From NCBI GenBank assembly GCA_031296935.1, contig JAVDPD010000014.1, positions 62,001 to 126,000 on the forward strand: 64,000 nucleotides of DNA, in the 5' to 3' direction. Below are positions 7,571 through 14,851 of this stretch, one piece after another. The translations under genes and the position numbers were made by a program. The notes below the pieces were generated by a model. It had not been told where the DNA came from, searched no databases, and saw only the letters and a list, made by a program, of their open reading frames with translations. The stretch is from Cerasicoccus maritimus. Its GTDB lineage: Bacteria; Verrucomicrobiota; Verrucomicrobiia; Opitutales; Cerasicoccaceae. Every line of letters starts with the position of its first letter. The first letter of the stretch is position 1.

Positions 7571-8332
7571 CTAGCGATACAGCCCGATGTAATTCTGGAC
7601 CGTCGAGATCTCCGGGGTGTTGATGAGGCCGTGGCCGGGGGCGCGCATCCAAAAGCCGGTTGATGGGCCGCCGTCGAGGTTGAGCGCGTTGACGATGTCG
7701 AGGTGTTCGCGGACGGCGTCGGATTGTAAAATCTCGGCGATGCCGAGGAGTGTGGCGCTGTCGCACATGCCGATGAGGAAGCGTCCGTCGCGGCCTTCGC
7801 AGATGAAGGTGCGCGCGTGGTAGCGGTCCTTGCCGAGGCCTTGCTTGGGGATCTCGCCTTGGTAGATGAGCCACGGGCCGGATTGCAGGAGCTGGGTAAT
7901 GGCGTCGGAGTCCTGGAAGTCGTCGCGGTGGAAAATCGACAGCTCGCCGTCTTGGACCTGCACAACGCCCTTGATCCAGGTGTCGCTTTCGAACTCACCC
8001 GTGCGCCCGCCATTGCTGACTTGCAGGCCGCGCGGCGTGAAGGCGGCCACTTCGTAGAAGCCGCCGTTGACGCCTGCCACGTAGTTGCCCTTCGACATCG
8101 CGTAGGCTAGCTTCTGAACGCGAGGCAGGCCGAGGTGGTTCATGTTGTCCATCACCCGGAGCTTGATCTTTTTCGGGTCGAAAATACAGAGGTCGAGCTT
8201 GGCGGTTTTGCCGTCTTGCTCCACTTCGAGGTGCTGGTATTCGAGGTCCGGCTGCTCGGTTTGCGCGGGGAGGGGCAGGACGGCAATTACGCTCAGGAAG
8301 AGGGAAACAAGGAGGCGATGCGGGGGCATCAT
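7571..8332 (-). CDS. Secreted phosphodiester glycosidase family protein (NAGPA-like)
   Basis: The protein has 253 residues and an N-terminal signal peptide (VSLFLSVIAVLPLPAQ, cleavage near residue 23). The NAGPA/DUF2233-type hydrolase domain follows, with VNGGFYE near residues 94-100 and the conserved late ALNLDGGPSTGF. Members cleave sugar-phosphodiester linkages; the substrate here is unknown. The gene ends in LYR and its last 84 bases are those repeated, diverged, at 6277-6360. It is divergent from thiG, with about 78 bases between the two start regions. Its GC content matches the chromosome rather than the AT-rich cargo beside it. Confidence 0.85.
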   Translation of the reverse strand: MMPPHRLLVSLFLSVIAVLPLPAQTEQPDLEYQHLEVEQDGKTAKLDLCIFDPKKIKLRVMDNMNHLGLPRVQKLAYAMSKGNYVAGVNGGFYEVAAFTPRGLQVSNGGRTGEFESDTWIKGVVQVQDGELSIFHRDDFQDSDAITQLLQSGPWLIYQGEIPKQGLGKDRYHARTFICEGRDGRFLIGMCDSATLLGIAEILQSDAVREHLDIVNALNLDGGPSTGFWMRAPGHGLINTPEISTVQNYIGLYR

Positions 8333-8410
8333 TAATTATATCACCTCGGCGGCCCGCCCAAAGTCATCATTGACGTTTTGCGGGAACTGGAGACGATGTT
8401 TCCCTTGGTT

Positions 8411-9205
8411 ATGTCGCAAAATCTTTCCAACGAACCTTTGGTCATCGCCGGTCGGGAGTTCCCGAGCCGGTTGTTGGTCGGCACGGGCAAATTTGCCTCC
8501 AACGAAGTGATGCGCGATGCTTTGCGCGAATGCGGAACCGGCCTGGTGACTGTCGCGCTCAAGCGCGCAAACCTGTCCGACAAGGCTGATCCGTTTGCCG
8601 ACATCCTCGACTTTCTAGAGCCCGACCGCTACCTGGTGCTGCCGAACACCGCCGGCGCCATGAACGCGGAAGAAGCCGTCCGACTCGCGCGCCTGTCGCT
8701 CGCCGCTGGGCTGCCGCAGTGGGTGAAGCTGGAGATCCACCCGGACCCGAATTACCTGCTGCCCGACCCGATTGAGACGCTTAAGGCCGCCGAAATCCTC
8801 GTGAAGGAAGGCTGGACCGTGATGCCCTACATCAATGCGGACCCCGTGCTCGCCGCGCGTTTGCAAGACGTCGGCTGCGCCACTGTCATGCCGCTGGGCG
8901 CCCCGATTGGCAGCAACCGCGGCATCGAAACCCGCGCGCAGATCGAGATCATCATTGAGCAAGCCCGAGTCCCAGTGGTGGTCGACGCCGGCATCGGTGC
9001 GCCGTCCCACGCCGCTGAGGCGATGGAAATGGGCGCGGACGCCGTGCTCGTCAACACCGCCATCGCTGTAGCGAGCAACCCGGCCAAGATGGGCCAGGCC
9101 TTCGCTGCCGCCGTCGACGCCGGTCGCGCCGCCTACGAAATGGGCCTCGGCCCCACCTCCCAAACCGCCAACGCCACCAGCCCGCTCACGGCGTTTTTGG
9201 GGTAG
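8411..9205 (+). CDS. thiG: Thiazole synthase ThiG
   Basis: ThiG condenses deoxyxylulose phosphate, dehydroglycine and ThiS-thiocarboxylate into the thiazole moiety of thiamine. Visible family marks are LLVGTGKF, the Schiff-base lysine in QWVKLEI, the [12 protein letters not shown] loop and [21 protein letters not shown] 8411 gives 264 residues, the usual length; ATG 8396 and TTG 8378 lie in frame upstream. The thi genes are scattered: thiH is at 10876 and thiS at 12661, separated by a toxin-antitoxin pair and a reverse-strand VOC gene. No TPP riboswitch was recognised ahead of it. Confidence 0.96.
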   Translation: MSQNLSNEPLVIAGREFPSRLLVGTGKFASNEVMRDALRECGTGLVTVALKRANLSDKADPFADILDFLEPDRYLVLPNTAGAMNAEEAVRLARLSLAAGLPQWVKLEIHPDPNYLLPDPIETLKAAEILVKEGWTVMPYINADPVLAARLQDVGCATVMPLGAPIGSNRGIETRAQIEIIIEQARVPVVVDAGIGAPSHAAEAMEMGADAVLVNTAIAVASNPAKMGQAFAAAVDAGRAAYEMGLGPTSQTANATSPLTAFLG

Positions 9206-9250
9206 TCGGGGTTAAAATGCTTGCGAAACTTGCAAGAAATGGCAAGGTGG

Positions 9251-9265
9251 ATGTATATTATACAT
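9251..9265. promoter_or_regulatory. Palindromic operator overlapping toxin start codon
   Basis: ATGTATATTATACAT is a perfect 15-bp palindrome whose right arm contains the first two bases of the toxin start codon (ATG 9264). Just upstream, CTTGCGAAACTTGCAAG (about 9221-9237) is a second, imperfect dyad. Antitoxins with XRE-type helix-turn-helix domains usually repress their own operon through such dyads (family knowledge); binding here is inference. Confidence 0.55.
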
Positions 9266-9668
9266 GAAAGCAGAGGATCCTTGGAGCATTTCGAAAGACT
9301 ATGCGACCAAGTCTTCGTTCAAGAAGTATGCAAAAAAACATCCAGATGAGTACACGTCCTGCTTTGCAAATTTGGATAAAATCATCTCACTTCTTAATGG
9401 AGGCACTAAACTAGCTCAATTGAAGATCGGATTCTTCCGATCAGAGAAAGACGACTTATGGCGAATTGGACAGACTCAGGTTCAAGATGCCCATGAGACT
9501 CGTCTGTATGTTTCTATAAATGACGTTACCAAAATAATTCATATCTTGAAAATCGGAGATAAATCGTCTCAGGCACAAGATATACCAGATTGTAAAAAAA
9601 TAATCCGTTCAAAGATCAAAGCATCTTCCACCAACCTTTCCCAGAAGGACCAAAATAAACGGCAATAA
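9264..9668 (+). CDS. Putative RelE/HigB-like toxin
   Basis: The 134-residue basic protein reads like the RelE/HigB ribonuclease fold: a helical start, then LKIGFFRSEKDDLWRIGQT and RLYVSINDVTKIIHILKIGDKS, the usual pair of strands with a KxxxQ tail. It may cleave mRNA on the ribosome. The assignment rests on this pattern and on context: an XRE-domain gene begins one base after its stop (TAATATG), the toxin-first order of HigBA-type modules. It is AT-rich, unlike thiG before it, so probably acquired. A palindrome covers its start codon. Confidence 0.6.
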   Translation: MKAEDPWSISKDYATKSSFKKYAKKHPDEYTSCFANLDKIISLLNGGTKLAQLKIGFFRSEKDDLWRIGQTQVQDAHETRLYVSINDVTKIIHILKIGDKSSQAQDIPDCKKIIRSKIKASSTNLSQKDQNKRQ

Positions 9669-9669
9669 T

Positions 9670-10227
9670 ATGTCCACCACACGAAATGTCGCACAATTGG
9701 CCGCTGAATTAGCTGATGACACATCGCTCGAAGAGAGGATTAATAATAAGATTAAATCCTCAAGACTCACTACTAGCCTGATTGATTTACGTTTATCTAA
9801 AAACATAAATCAAAAATCTGTCGCAGAGAGAATGTCATGTGATGCCAGTAAAATCTCACGACTAGAGTCGGGCAGTGATTTCGATTGGAAATTCACCGAT
9901 GTTGCCCAGTACGTTAATGCAGTCGGGTATTCTATGCATATATCGTTTTGCGATGAAGAATTGCCTTTGGCAGACAGAATAAAGCAAAACGTTTTTGAAA
10001 CAAAAGAACTGTTGGATGAATTGGTTGAACTAGCAAATGATAATGGTGATGACGGTATTCTCGTCGACAAGATACACCAATTTTTTGGCGAAGTTTTATT
10101 CAACTTCGTAACTAGATTTAGCGATTCAAAAGATAACTTACCACCAAGTTTAAGCTATGATGAGGGAAAGATCTCTGAGTTGCTTGACGATGATTCAGTA
10201 GGGCAGGGACAATTGGCGGAGTGTTAG
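9670..10227 (+). CDS. XRE-family helix-turn-helix antitoxin
   Basis: The protein has 185 residues. The helix-turn-helix lies at about 45-75 (SKNINQKSVAERM, then DASKISRLESGSD), the classic HigA/XRE pattern, followed by YVNAVGYSM. An unusually long acidic C-terminal half (about 100-185) rich in D, E and L may bind and neutralise the toxin. Translation is coupled to the toxin gene with a one-base gap. It likely represses the operon through the dyads at 9221-9265. The length exceeds that of simple HigA antitoxins (about 100 residues), so the C-terminal part is a lineage extension of unknown role. Confidence 0.7.
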   Translation: MSTTRNVAQLAAELADDTSLEERINNKIKSSRLTTSLIDLRLSKNINQKSVAERMSCDASKISRLESGSDFDWKFTDVAQYVNAVGYSMHISFCDEELPLADRIKQNVFETKELLDELVELANDNGDDGILVDKIHQFFGEVLFNFVTRFSDSKDNLPPSLSYDEGKISELLDDDSVGQGQLAEC

Positions 10228-10269
10228 TAGACGAGTTAGTCGTTATTGTTGGCTGTATATGATAGCTAT

Positions 10270-10725
10270 TCAATTCGGCTCCTTCAGCTCCACCAACAAG
10301 CCGCGTAAGTCCAGCGGGCGTGTGAACATGCTGGGGTTGCCGTCGGCGCTGCGGGGCCACTCGGATTGCGGGCGGTCGCGGTAGAGTTCCACGCCGTTTT
10401 GGTCGGGGTCGCTCAGGTAGAGCGCCTCGCTGACGCCGTGGTCCGACGCGCCGTCGAGCGGGTAATCCGCCTCCAGCAGGCGCTGGAGGGCGTCCGCCAG
10501 TGACGGGCGGTCCGGGTAAAGAATCGCCAGGTGGTAGAGGCCCGTGGTCCCGTAGGGCGGGGGCTTGCCGCCTTTGCTTTCCCAGGTGTTGAGGCCGATG
10601 TGGTGATGGTAGCCGCCGGCCGAAATGAACGCCGCCTGATCGCCAAAGCGCTGCACGAGCTCGAAGCCGAGCACGCCGCAGTAGAACTCCAGCGAGCGGT
10701 CGAGGTTGGCGACCTTCAGGTGCAC
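10270..10725 (-). CDS. VOC superfamily (glyoxalase/bleomycin resistance-like) protein
   Basis: The paired beta-alpha-beta-beta-beta modules are visible: HLKVANLDRSLEFY, then HHHIGLN, then GLYHLAIL and PDQNGVELYRDRP. Metal ligands are the expected His/Glu. Relatives include catechol 2,3-dioxygenase-like proteins; the substrate is unknown. The start is odd: family members begin a few residues earlier (IHPGASIGHVHLKV is readable upstream), but no ATG, GTG or TTG precedes that segment before an in-frame stop. The gene either starts at GTG 10725 inside the first strand, uses a rare ATT at 10752, or has lost its true start. Confidence 0.8.
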   Translation of the reverse strand: MHLKVANLDRSLEFYCGVLGFELVQRFGDQAAFISAGGYHHHIGLNTWESKGGKPPPYGTTGLYHLAILYPDRPSLADALQRLLEADYPLDGASDHGVSEALYLSDPDQNGVELYRDRPQSEWPRSADGNPSMFTRPLDLRGLLVELKEPN

Positions 10726-10875
10726 GTGGCCAATACTGGCTCCGGGATGAATCGGTTTGTTGTTTATAATATATCTTTATGTCGAGATAACGTCATTTGC
10801 AATGCGTCGCTTAACTTTTATTTCTAGACAAACATTCCGGTTTGAAAACGCGGGCATTCGTGCGAAACTAGCCTG

Positions 10876-12096
10876 ATGTCCACACCACGTAAGTACCACC
10901 ATAGCCACGAAGCGCCGGTCGGGATGTTTTCCGAAGCGTTTGCACGGCTGCCGCTGGAGCAACTCGCCGATCAGTCGCGCGAGGCGAACTTGGCGCGGGT
11001 GGATACGGTCTTGCGCCGTGGGCGGGCGACTTCGCTTGAGGACTTTGCCGCGCTGATCTCGCCGGCGGCGGGTGAGCGCATCGAGGAGATGGCCGCACAT
11101 TCGCAGCGGATTTCGCAGCGCTTTTTCGGGAAGACGGTGCGCTTGTTTGCGCCGATGTATCTCTCCAACGAGTGCGTCAACGTGTGCAAGTATTGCGGCT
11201 TTTCGCGGCACAACGACATCCCGCGCGTGACTATCCCCGTGTCGAAGGTGGTCGAGCAGGCCGAGCGCCTGGCGCGGCAGGGCTTTCGTTCGCTGCTGCT
11301 GGTGGCGGGCGAGCACCCGAAATGGGTGTCCAACGGTTACGTGGCGGAGTGCATTAAGCGCACGCTGCCGATCATGCCGGCGGTGAGCATCGAGCTCGGG
11401 CCCATGCACACCGAAGAGTATCATCATCTGGTCGACGCCGGTGCCGAGGCGCTGATCGTTTACCAGGAAACGTATTACCAGCCGACCTACGAAGAGCTCC
11501 ACACGATGGGGCCGAAGAAATACTTTGCCTGGCGCATGGACACCGCGGAGCGCGGTTACGACGCCGGTTTCCGACGCCTGGGCATCGGCGCATTGCTCGG
11601 TCTGCATGACTGGCGTTTCGAAGCCATGGCTGTGGCCGCGCACGCGCAACACCTGCTCCGCAAATGCTGGAAGGCGCAAGTCTCCGTGAGCCTGCCGCGC
11701 ATGCGCCCGGCGACGGGTGGCTGGCAGCCGAAGACCGAGCACCTGATGGGCGACCGCGAGCTTGTCCAGACGATCTGCGCGCTGCGCATGCTGATGCCGC
11801 ACGTGGGCATTACGATTTCCACCCGCGAGCCTCCGGCCCTGCGCAATGGCATTGCCCCGCTCGGGGTGACGCTGATGAGCGCGGGCGCCTCAACGGAGCC
11901 CGGCGGCTATGACCACTTTGATGAAAATGCTTGGCAGCCGACCAAGGAGCAGCCCGGCGAGCAATTCCACATTGCTGACGAGCGCGCACCGGCCGACATC
12001 GCCGCGATGATTCGCAGTCATGGTTATGAGGCGGTGTGGAAAGACTTCGATCAAGTGCTCGTGACGGATCCATCGCGCGAGCTGGCACCCGCATGA
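10876..12096 (+). CDS. thiH: 2-Iminoacetate synthase ThiH (radical SAM)
   Basis: ThiH cleaves tyrosine to dehydroglycine and p-cresol for the anaerobic-type thiazole pathway. The 406-residue protein has the radical-SAM cluster motif CVNVCKYC (C-x3-C-x2-C) near residues 102-109, preceded by MYLSNE, and a ThiH/BATS-like C-terminal region (RMRPATGG, then TISTREP, PGGYDHFD). Use of ThiH rather than the oxidase ThiO implies the tyrosine route. The next gene overlaps by four bases (ATGA), so thiH, the membrane-anchored protein and thiS probably form one operon. Confidence 0.95.
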   Translation: MSTPRKYHHSHEAPVGMFSEAFARLPLEQLADQSREANLARVDTVLRRGRATSLEDFAALISPAAGERIEEMAAHSQRISQRFFGKTVRLFAPMYLSNECVNVCKYCGFSRHNDIPRVTIPVSKVVEQAERLARQGFRSLLLVAGEHPKWVSNGYVAECIKRTLPIMPAVSIELGPMHTEEYHHLVDAGAEALIVYQETYYQPTYEELHTMGPKKYFAWRMDTAERGYDAGFRRLGIGALLGLHDWRFEAMAVAAHAQHLLRKCWKAQVSVSLPRMRPATGGWQPKTEHLMGDRELVQTICALRMLMPHVGITISTREPPALRNGIAPLGVTLMSAGASTEPGGYDHFDENAWQPTKEQPGEQFHIADERAPADIAAMIRSHGYEAVWKDFDQVLVTDPSRELAPA

Positions 12097-12617
12097 GCAA
12101 GCGCGGGTTCAGCCTGAAGCGCTTCGCGATCCTGCTGGCGGTGTTGGTGGTTTTGTCGGCGGTGGCATTTGTCAGCGTGTTTTGGTCGCGTATCCAGCTT
12201 GGGCTGAAGTTCCCGGGGCGTGTGGGCACGGCGGCGGATCATTATTTCTTCGACGGCAGTGAGACGGAGGGTTTCCGGTATTTAACGTTCACCTTGGGCG
12301 ATGGCGCCGAGTGGAAATTGGTCGAGGCCAACACCCACGGCCAAGACTCTTTGCCCACATGGCTAATCTTCATGGTGCAAGGTCCGGACAAGCAAACGCT
12401 GATCCTCGAAGAGCGCTTCGACAAGGGGCGCATGTTGGACATCGGCAACAGCTTCTTTACGCATGCCTTCGAGCCGGAGCCATTGGAAGTGGCGCGGCAA
12501 ACCGCGAGTGAAACCATCCCCGCCGACTCGCCTTACCTGGCCTTGATCCAGGCGCGCAACTCCGAAGAGCTGGTTGTCGCAATGCAGGCGATGGGCTTTC
12601 GGCGGACGTCGTTTTAA
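12093..12617 (+). CDS. Membrane-anchored unknown protein in thi operon
   Basis: The protein has 174 residues. A single N-terminal transmembrane helix (about residues 8-30, LKRFAILLAVLVVLSAVAF) is followed by a soluble domain with no motif I recognise. The start is fixed by the ATGA overlap with thiH. Position between thiH and thiS suggests co-expression, but nothing shows a thiamine role. A function at the membrane face is all that can be said. Confidence 0.75.
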   Translation: MSKRGFSLKRFAILLAVLVVLSAVAFVSVFWSRIQLGLKFPGRVGTAADHYFFDGSETEGFRYLTFTLGDGAEWKLVEANTHGQDSLPTWLIFMVQGPDKQTLILEERFDKGRMLDIGNSFFTHAFEPEPLEVARQTASETIPADSPYLALIQARNSEELVVAMQAMGFRRTSF

Positions 12618-12660
12618 ATTTTCATTCGCGTTCATGCGCGCGATGTTTACCTCTATCAAC

Positions 12661-12864
12661 ATGATCAAGATCACCGCCAACGGAGAAACGTTTTCCATCG
12701 AGGACGGCACGTCGCTGCCGGACTTCCTGGCTGAGCGCGGGCAGGCGCCGGAGCGCGTCGTGGTCGAGCGCAACGGCGAGGCGCTGACGCAGTCCGACGC
12801 CAAGGCCGCGACGCTCGCCAGCGGCGATGTGCTGGAGATTGTCCGCATTGTAGCCGGTGGTTAG
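12661..12864 (+). CDS. thiS: Sulfur carrier protein ThiS
   Basis: This is a 67-residue ubiquitin-fold sulfur carrier ending in the required Gly-Gly (IVAGG). The GG carboxylate is adenylated and converted to the thiocarboxylate that feeds sulfur to ThiG. The internal pattern IKITANGE and VVVERNGE matches ThiS. ATG 12661 is chosen because it starts at the first beta strand. The upstream ORF extension overlaps the preceding gene. No thiF is in the window, so the activating enzyme must be elsewhere. The next gene begins within 2-3 bases of the stop. Confidence 0.93.
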   Translation: MIKITANGETFSIEDGTSLPDFLAERGQAPERVVVERNGEALTQSDAKAATLASGDVLEIVRIVAGG

Positions 12865-12866
12865 TG

Positions 12867-13565
12867 ATGGCTGATCTCGCTACAATTGAGGCCGCTCTGC
12901 GGCAAACGTTGGCCGACGGGAAAATCTCCCGCAGCGAACTACAGGCTGTGCGCGGGCTTTTGCGTGACGCTGAGCTGGACAGGCGCGAGCTGGCGATTCT
13001 GCGCGCAAAGATTTTTGACTTGGCCCGGAGTCAGCTCGATGCCGGCAATGCCCTGGAGCTGATCGACTGGCTGGAGGATGCGAGCAAGACGGTGCTCGAA
13101 ATCCAGCGCAAACCGCCGCAGCAGATTCAAAGCAGCGCGTATTTCAGCCCGGGTGTTGACTGCCTCAATGCGATTATCGGCAGTCTGCGCAGCGCCCGGA
13201 AGTCGCTGGATATTTGCGTTTTTACGATTACGGATGACCGCATTGTGGAGGCCATTCTGGATGCGCGGCAGCGAAGGGTCGCGGTGCGCATTGTCACCGA
13301 CAACGACAAGGCGCGCGATGCGGGCTCCGACGTGCGCCGGATGGACCGCGCGGGCGTGGCCGTGAAGGTGGATGTCGCCCCCGACCACATGCACCACAAG
13401 TTTGCGCTGATTGATGGCGCCCGCCTGTTGACCGGCAGCTATAACTGGACGCGCAGCGCCGCTTCGCACAATCAGGAAAATCTGCTCATCACCAACGACG
13501 GCAGCGCAGTCGAAGCCTATCAGGCCGAGTTCGAAAAGCTCTGGCGCACGATGGCGGATTATTAG
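12867..13565 (+). CDS. Single-HKD phospholipase D-family protein
   Basis: The protein has 232 residues. An N-terminal helical segment (about 1-80, TerB-like in character: LADGKISRSELQAVRG) precedes one PLD domain with the catalytic HxK(x)4D in MHHKFALID, followed by GSYNWTRSA and NQENLL. Single-HKD proteins work as dimers and include Nuc-type nucleases and mitochondrial PLD6 (family knowledge). There is no signal peptide, so it is cytoplasmic, and nuclease or phosphodiesterase activity is likely. It is packed directly against thiS. Its stop overlaps the stop of the convergent TPR lipoprotein gene. Confidence 0.82.
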   Translation: MADLATIEAALRQTLADGKISRSELQAVRGLLRDAELDRRELAILRAKIFDLARSQLDAGNALELIDWLEDASKTVLEIQRKPPQQIQSSAYFSPGVDCLNAIIGSLRSARKSLDICVFTITDDRIVEAILDARQRRVAVRIVTDNDKARDAGSDVRRMDRAGVAVKVDVAPDHMHHKFALIDGARLLTGSYNWTRSAASHNQENLLITNDGSAVEAYQAEFEKLWRTMADY

Positions 13566-14491
13566 CCGGCGGCCTGCTGGAGCAGCATGTCTTTGGCGTC
13601 TTCGAGGCCAGGCGTCTGGATCTGGCTGAGGATTTGGCGGGCCTCTGCGTAGTGCTGCATGTTGATGAGCACGCGGGCCTCCTGGAGGCGAATCCAGTCG
13701 CGTTCAGCCGGGTCCGTGGAGCTGACCTCCAGCTTGCGCCAGAGGGCGCGAGCCTTGGGCCAGTCTGGTGCCTCGACGTCGAAATAAGACTCCGCGTAAC
13801 GCTGGTTGAGCTGGCGGTTGTTTGAGTCGAGTTCGTGGGCTTTGGCAAAGGCATCGAGCATTTGTTGATCGAGCAGGGCGGGCTCCAGAGCATCGCGCTC
13901 GATCAGCTCGGCGCGGTAAGTGTGTAGCAGTTCGCCGATCTGGTAGGCATAAACAGGCTCGTTGGGCTCGAGTTCGGCGGCGGAAATGTAGTAGGCCAGG
14001 GCGACGCTGGGCTCGCCTTCTTCGGCGAGGTAATTGCCGATCTGCTGCTTGACGACGGCAATGTTGGGATCGAGGCGGTTGGCGCGGAGGAAGGCGATGT
14101 TTGCCTGCTCGCGCTGGCCGATATCGCGAAGCATTTTGCCGTAGAGAATCACGCCATAGACATTGTCCGGGAAGTCGAGGAGGTAGGACTGGTATTGGGT
14201 AAGGACTTCCTTGATGAGGCGGTCGTATTCCGGGTCGCGCAGCTCGGCTCCCTCGGCGCTGAGGCGCTGGTAAAGACTCTGTTGGTTGTCGTAGATGTCG
14301 CGCAGGCGTCGGTCGGAGAGTGTCTCGCCTCGGGGGGCGCCAAACTCGGGGTTGGCGTTTTGGATGGCGGTCACGCGCTCGGCGCGGGCCTCGCGTGTGG
14401 CGTCGGATTCGTCGTCGCTAAGGCCGAGCCAGGTGCAGCCTTGGAGGGCCAGGGTGAAGATCAGCGCGGCGATGGGAAATCTTTTGTCCAT
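13562..14491 (-). CDS. TPR-containing lipoprotein
   Basis: The protein has 309 residues. The signal sequence ends in a lipobox (LALQGC, Cys about residue 19), so the mature protein is lipid-anchored. Helical repeats follow, with TPR-like pairs such as YGVILYGKMLRDIGQREQA, PNIAVVKQQIGNYLAEEGE and ALAYYISAAELEPNEPVYA. TPR lipoproteins usually act as scaffolds in envelope assembly; the partner is unknown. It converges on the PLD gene with overlapping stops. The FmdB-type gene lies 57 bases upstream on the same strand. Confidence 0.82.
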   Translation of the reverse strand: MDKRFPIAALIFTLALQGCTWLGLSDDESDATREARAERVTAIQNANPEFGAPRGETLSDRRLRDIYDNQQSLYQRLSAEGAELRDPEYDRLIKEVLTQYQSYLLDFPDNVYGVILYGKMLRDIGQREQANIAFLRANRLDPNIAVVKQQIGNYLAEEGEPSVALAYYISAAELEPNEPVYAYQIGELLHTYRAELIERDALEPALLDQQMLDAFAKAHELDSNNRQLNQRYAESYFDVEAPDWPKARALWRKLEVSSTDPAERDWIRLQEARVLINMQHYAEARQILSQIQTPGLEDAKDMLLQQAAG

Positions 14492-14548
14492 AAAGCAAAT
14501 AAGCGGCGCATTTCGCGTCGCTTATGTCAATCCATCATCGGGACGTGG

Positions 14549-14749
14549 TTAGTGAGAGCAGCCGCAACCACCGCCTTGGCAGCAGCTGCTGTTGCCGCCT
14601 TGCGGGGCACCGCTTGCCGCGAAGGTGGAGAATTGCTTATGCAGGTGTTCGCCACCGCATTTTGGGCACTTGGGCTGTTCGCTGGAATTGCGGACGAGCA
14701 GCTCGTGGTCGCTGTCACAGTCCGGACAATGGTATTCGTAAATTGGCAT
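14549..14749 (-). CDS. FmdB-type zinc-ribbon protein
   Basis: The 66-residue protein begins MPIYEYHCPDC and carries a second CPKCGG knuckle, the standard FmdB/CxxC_CXXC_SSSS regulatory-type zinc ribbon. The C-terminus is unusually rich in Gly and Cys (SSCCQGGGCGCSH), giving an extra metal-binding-looking tail. The family is named after a putative formamidase regulator, but most members are uncharacterised. The ATG at 14749 is chosen because MPIYEY is the near-universal family start. Confidence 0.85.
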   Translation of the reverse strand: MPIYEYHCPDCDSDHELLVRNSSEQPKCPKCGGEHLHKQFSTFAASGAPQGGNSSCCQGGGCGCSH

Positions 14750-14851
14750 AATGGCCGAGTGTGGCGATTTGCGCTCAAAATGCAATCATGCCGTTCTTGC
14801 GCATCGGCGGGTAAATTATTAACTCTCAATCTTGAGAGGGCGCTGAAGAGG

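Noticed and set aside
8206..8420. TPP riboswitch ahead of thiG
   Set aside because: No THI-box sequence (CTGAGA and ACCTGATCTGG-type segments) could be seen upstream of thiG, thiH or thiS.
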